From: Acidobacteriota bacterium
GTDB lineage: Bacteria; Acidobacteriota; Blastocatellia; Pyrinomonadales; Pyrinomonadaceae
NCBI GenBank assembly: GCA_020199835.1
Contig: JAIVJV010000001.1
Span: 452,534-516,533 of the forward strand
Length of the DNA stretch: 64,000 nt
Direction: 5' to 3'
Part shown: positions 61,458 to 64,000 of the stretch, piece by piece
Position numbering within the stretch: position 1 is the stretch's first letter
How the letters are laid out: the number at the start of each line of letters is the position of its first letter
The notes under the pieces: model-generated
What the model saw: the letters and a program-made list of their open reading frames with translations, nothing else
What the model was told of the DNA's origin: nothing
The model's database searches: none
Made by a program: the position numbers and the translations under genes

Positions 61458-61627
61458 ATCTAAAAAGAGGAAAAACTGCCATTACGATCGGCATGCAATC
61501 CCGTTGCAAGCTGGCCGCAATAAAAATACAATCCCGCCCCTCTCAGATTCGGAGTTCCAAACGGCCTGCTCAAGCGAACGCCCGCTCGACCAGTTCGGCT
61601 GCAGCTCACCGGCTAACTTTCTACACG

Positions 61628-61653
61628 CAGCTTCAGTGCTGAAGTTGAAGCTG
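61628..61653 (+). promoter_or_regulatory. Stem-loop abutting the Shine-Dalgarno of the surface protein gene
   Basis: CAGCTTCA (61628-61635) and TGAAGCTG (61646-61653) form a perfect 8-bp stem; the ribosome-binding AAGGAG begins at the next base (61654). Stacking or an RNA-binding protein at this stem could control translation. The rest of the 235 bp between mutM and this gene shows no gene and no riboswitch I recognise. Confidence 0.5.
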
Positions 61654-61666
61654 AAGGAGTGCTCCC

Positions 61667-64000
61667 ATGACATCGCTCCATGCTTTTAGCGAGTCCACTT
61701 CAAGAAAACGCGTCCACATTGCTCGAGTCATCCTCGTCATAGCGATCGCTTTCGGGCTCGTCGTCATTAGTTCATCCACATCCGCGAGATTTGCTGCTCG
61801 CAAGGTCGTTGACAAAGCTGTCGCACTGGTCCACCGGCGGGCTAAGCCGAACACGGAGCAGCGAAAGCCGAATGCCGGCAGCACGGTGCCATTGTCCCCA
61901 GCGGACAAACGGTTGCTGTTTCCGGTTTACGCATTGCTGCCGCAATCTGAAGAAGCAACTGTCTCGACCGATAAACTGCACTACGAACCGGGCGAGACCG
62001 TCTTGATTAAAGGCTCGGGTTTCAGGCCTAACGAGCGAGTGACATTACAAGTACGGCATCACGATCGCCGAGTTGAACTTGGGCCAGCATACGACCCGTG
62101 GGAGGTGTACGCGGATGGAGCAGGTGGTATTTCTTCGTCATGGATTGTGGATCCAAACGAAACTCATGGGAGCTGGCTGGAAGTACGGGCGAAAGGCCTT
62201 GAATCTGGTCGGTTTGCGATGGTGTTTTTCACCGATCCAGCGATGGCTGACCTGGACCAGTGCGCGAATGGTCCAAATTCAGCGCCGGTGCCGTGTACGC
62301 TTGACGCCTGGCAAAACGGCAACGTCAACCAGAACCAGGCGCATTACAAAGAAGGCGACTCTGTACCATACCGGCTGAAGATGGCGGAGCTTGTTGTCGG
62401 AGGAACCAACACCGTCACCATTTCCTACGACACGACGAAAAGTGGCAAACACGCTCTGGATTATCTGACCGATTATGATCGCACCGAAAGTGTGGGTAAT
62501 AACCCGTGCTCCGGTGTGGCAGGTTGTACCCTTGCCTCGGAGACGACTTTTCCAATTCCGTTGGATCCTCGAGTTGCTAATGGACAGAACCAGGCACCGG
62601 GAGGCGGCGACGACATCACCCAGATACCCGGCAGCTTTTCAATGTTTGGCGGAACGATAACCGCCGTATCCGGTTATACAGTGACCGGCAGTTATGCCGG
62701 AGACAGCACAACTTTCCTAACGATCACTTTTACTGCGAATGTAACGAATCCCGTACTGGCATGGGGCGGTCACATTGGCACGCGACTGGATTGGGGCACC
62801 GCCAACTCTGCCATAAACATATCGGGCTCGCCTTATCACACGCGGTTAGAGGACATCAATGGCGGTGGCGGCAATCAGGATCGCTCTCTATCAGCAAGCG
62901 CAGTATTCTTCCCGATCTCTGTCACCATTGTTAAAGAGACCAATCCCGACGACGCTCAATTCAAGACATTCGATTACACCACTACCGGAACAGGTCTTTC
63001 GGCCTTCTCACTAGCTCCGACAAACGGTACGACTTCAGCAAGTACAAACTTCAGTCTGAACGATGAATCGGCGCGAACAGTCACTGAGTCGGATCCGCAC
63101 GCTTCACCGCCGGAATTTAATTTAACGAATCTCGCGTGTGTACAAACCGACGGCGGGCTGGGTGTGGGAAGCTTTTCTGTCAACTTAGCTGGACGCACAG
63201 TGAGTTTTGCGCCGAAGGAAGGTCAATTTCTCACTTGTACTTTCACAAACACAGAGGATCTGAACGCAACCCGCGGCAAAATCATCGTCGATAAGGTGAC
63301 GAATCCGGGCGGTGACACGACCAGCTTTGATTTCACTCCTACTTACGGCAATCCGTTTAGTTTGACTGATGCAGCGACACCGAATGATAGCGGGTTGATA
63401 GTGCCCGGCACTTACTCCGTTAGCGAGACGGCGAACGCAGCTTACGTGACGACGGCCACGTGTTCTTCGAGTCTGGGCCATGCAGCGGACGATCCAAGCT
63501 CTATTAGCCTGGGCGCAGGAGAGGTGGTTACTTGCACGTTCACCAATGCCAAGAAGCCCAAGCTCACCGTCACCAAGATCGTCACTAATGATAACGGCGG
63601 TACCAAACAAGTCAGTGACTTTCCACTCTTTGTAGACGGTAACCCGGTTAGTTCCGGCGTGAAGAATACCTCCACGGTCGGCGCTCACACCGTCAGTGAA
63701 ACGACTGATCCCGGTTACACGGCGACAATCGGAGGTGACTGCGCCGCAGACGGCAGCATCACCCTCGCCGCCGGTGACGACAAGAGTTGCACCATAACGA
63801 ACGACGATCAGGCAGCGAAGCTGATCGTCATCAAACACGTCATCAACGACAATGGTGGTACGGCCACGGCCGCTAATTTCACCCTCGATTCAGGTGGCGC
63901 TAACGATTCGCCTGATAACTTCGCGGGTGCGGAATCACCCGGCACGGAAGTGACACTCGATGCCGGCGCCTACAACGTCACCGAGACTGGACCATCAGGC
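61667..64000 (+). CDS. Large secreted or surface protein with prealbumin-like repeats (5' part)
   Basis: An open frame of 778 codons from ATG 61667, preceded by AAGGAG with seven bases spacing, runs off the right edge without a stop. A basic N-terminus and a hydrophobic helix (RVILVIAIAFGLVVISSS) act as signal or anchor. Residues about 95-205 hold a beta domain (DKLHYEPGETVLIKGSGFRP). From about 410 come repeats of about 85-105 residues, each starting with a KxxVxKxV-type strand (KIIVDKVTNPGGDTTSF, KLTVTKIVTNDNGGTK, KLIVIKHVINDNGGT) and ending in CTFTN or CTITN, like SpaA/prealbumin-fold domains. Likely a cell-surface stalk or adhesin. Confidence 0.8.
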   Translation, partial: MTSLHAFSESTSRKRVHIARVILVIAIAFGLVVISSSTSARFAARKVVDKAVALVHRRAKPNTEQRKPNAGSTVPLSPADKRLLFPVYALLPQSEEATVSTDKLHYEPGETVLIKGSGFRPNERVTLQVRHHDRRVELGPAYDPWEVYADGAGGISSSWIVDPNETHGSWLEVRAKGLESGRFAMVFFTDPAMADLDQCANGPNSAPVPCTLDAWQNGNVNQNQAHYKEGDSVPYRLKMAELVVGGTNTVTISYDTTKSGKHALDYLTDYDRTESVGNNPCSGVAGCTLASETTFPIPLDPRVANGQNQAPGGGDDITQIPGSFSMFGGTITAVSGYTVTGSYAGDSTTFLTITFTANVTNPVLAWGGHIGTRLDWGTANSAINISGSPYHTRLEDINGGGGNQDRSLSASAVFFPISVTIVKETNPDDAQFKTFDYTTTGTGLSAFSLAPTNGTTSASTNFSLNDESARTVTESDPHASPPEFNLTNLACVQTDGGLGVGSFSVNLAGRTVSFAPKEGQFLTCTFTNTEDLNATRGKIIVDKVTNPGGDTTSFDFTPTYGNPFSLTDAATPNDSGLIVPGTYSVSETANAAYVTTATCSSSLGHAADDPSSISLGAGEVVTCTFTNAKKPKLTVTKIVTNDNGGTKQVSDFPLFVDGNPVSSGVKNTSTVGAHTVSETTDPGYTATIGGDCAADGSITLAAGDDKSCTITNDDQAAKLIVIKHVINDNGGTATAANFTLDSGGANDSPDNFAGAESPGTEVTLDAGAYNVTETGPSG

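Noticed and set aside
61432..61666. Possible cyclic-di-GMP or other riboswitch ahead of the surface protein
   Set aside because: No conserved core of the known classes could be found; only simple stems are visible.

Overview
The window looks like a chromosomal stretch of a Gram-negative bacterium with moderately high GC. The gene content fits Acidobacteriota, plausibly Blastocatellia: a Wza/Wzc envelope export locus, a yceD-rpmF-plsX-fab operon running into etfBA, a DUF692 oxidase next to a TIGR04222-type membrane protein, and long chains of genes with 1-4 nt overlaps. The taxonomic call is an inference from gene content and style. No rRNA, tRNA, transposase, integrase or CRISPR array was seen.

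Layout. (1) 1-7902, minus strand: a surface polysaccharide locus with a small protein, wza, wzc, wzm, wzt, a methyltransferase-like protein, a sugar epimerase and a glycosyltransferase cut by the window edge; a candidate promoter lies about 350 bp upstream. gmhA follows on the same strand. (2) 8931-14419, plus: mutS, a NagZ-like glycosidase and a peptide-type solute-binding lipoprotein. (3) 14428-17498, minus: a DinB-family protein and a secreted TPR-alpha/beta hydrolase fusion. (4) 17910-25275, plus: a three-gene island encoding a large protein with a caspase-like (CHAT-type) C-terminus, a ComEC-type metallo-beta-lactamase, and a CHAT-STAND NTPase-TPR protein. It is bracketed by inverted copies of a 67-68 bp palindrome-rich repeat and is the strongest candidate for an undescribed conflict or signalling system. 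(5) 25344-31251, minus: cobB-larC-folE-metG-tatD-histidine phosphatase. (6) 31338-36520, mostly plus: argS, aroF, an endonuclease/exonuclease/phosphatase protein and an rRNA methyltransferase, with one minus-strand receiver-like gene. (7) 36485-44406, minus: an eleven-gene chain from folD through coaE, a solute-binding lipoprotein, tsaC and a nucleotidyltransferase into a TIGR04222-DUF692-small protein module that looks like a peptide or protein modification unit, then ridA, an unknown small gene and carbonic anhydrase. (8) 44453-47580, plus: a lytic transglycosylase and a CusF-Sco1 fusion. (9) 47555-54697, minus: the fatty acid/phospholipid operon ending in etfBA, driven by a near-perfect sigma70 promoter. 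(10) 54792-58079, minus: a zinc-ribbon TPR protein, 3-hydroxyacyl-CoA dehydrogenase and thiolase. (11) 58141-61431, plus: a sugar nucleotidyltransferase, a phosphohexomutase and mutM. (12) 61667 to the edge, plus: the first 778 codons of a large repeat-built surface protein.

How they fit together: much of the window serves the envelope (polysaccharide export, heptose and NDP-sugar precursors, murein turnover, lipid synthesis) and housekeeping translation and cofactor genes. The island at 17.6-25.3 kb and the DUF692 module at 37.8-39.8 kb are the accessory elements. Two gene starts have a good -10 hexamer only 6-7 nt upstream of the ATG, and argS has one 13 nt upstream, which suggests that leaderless or near-leaderless transcripts are used here.
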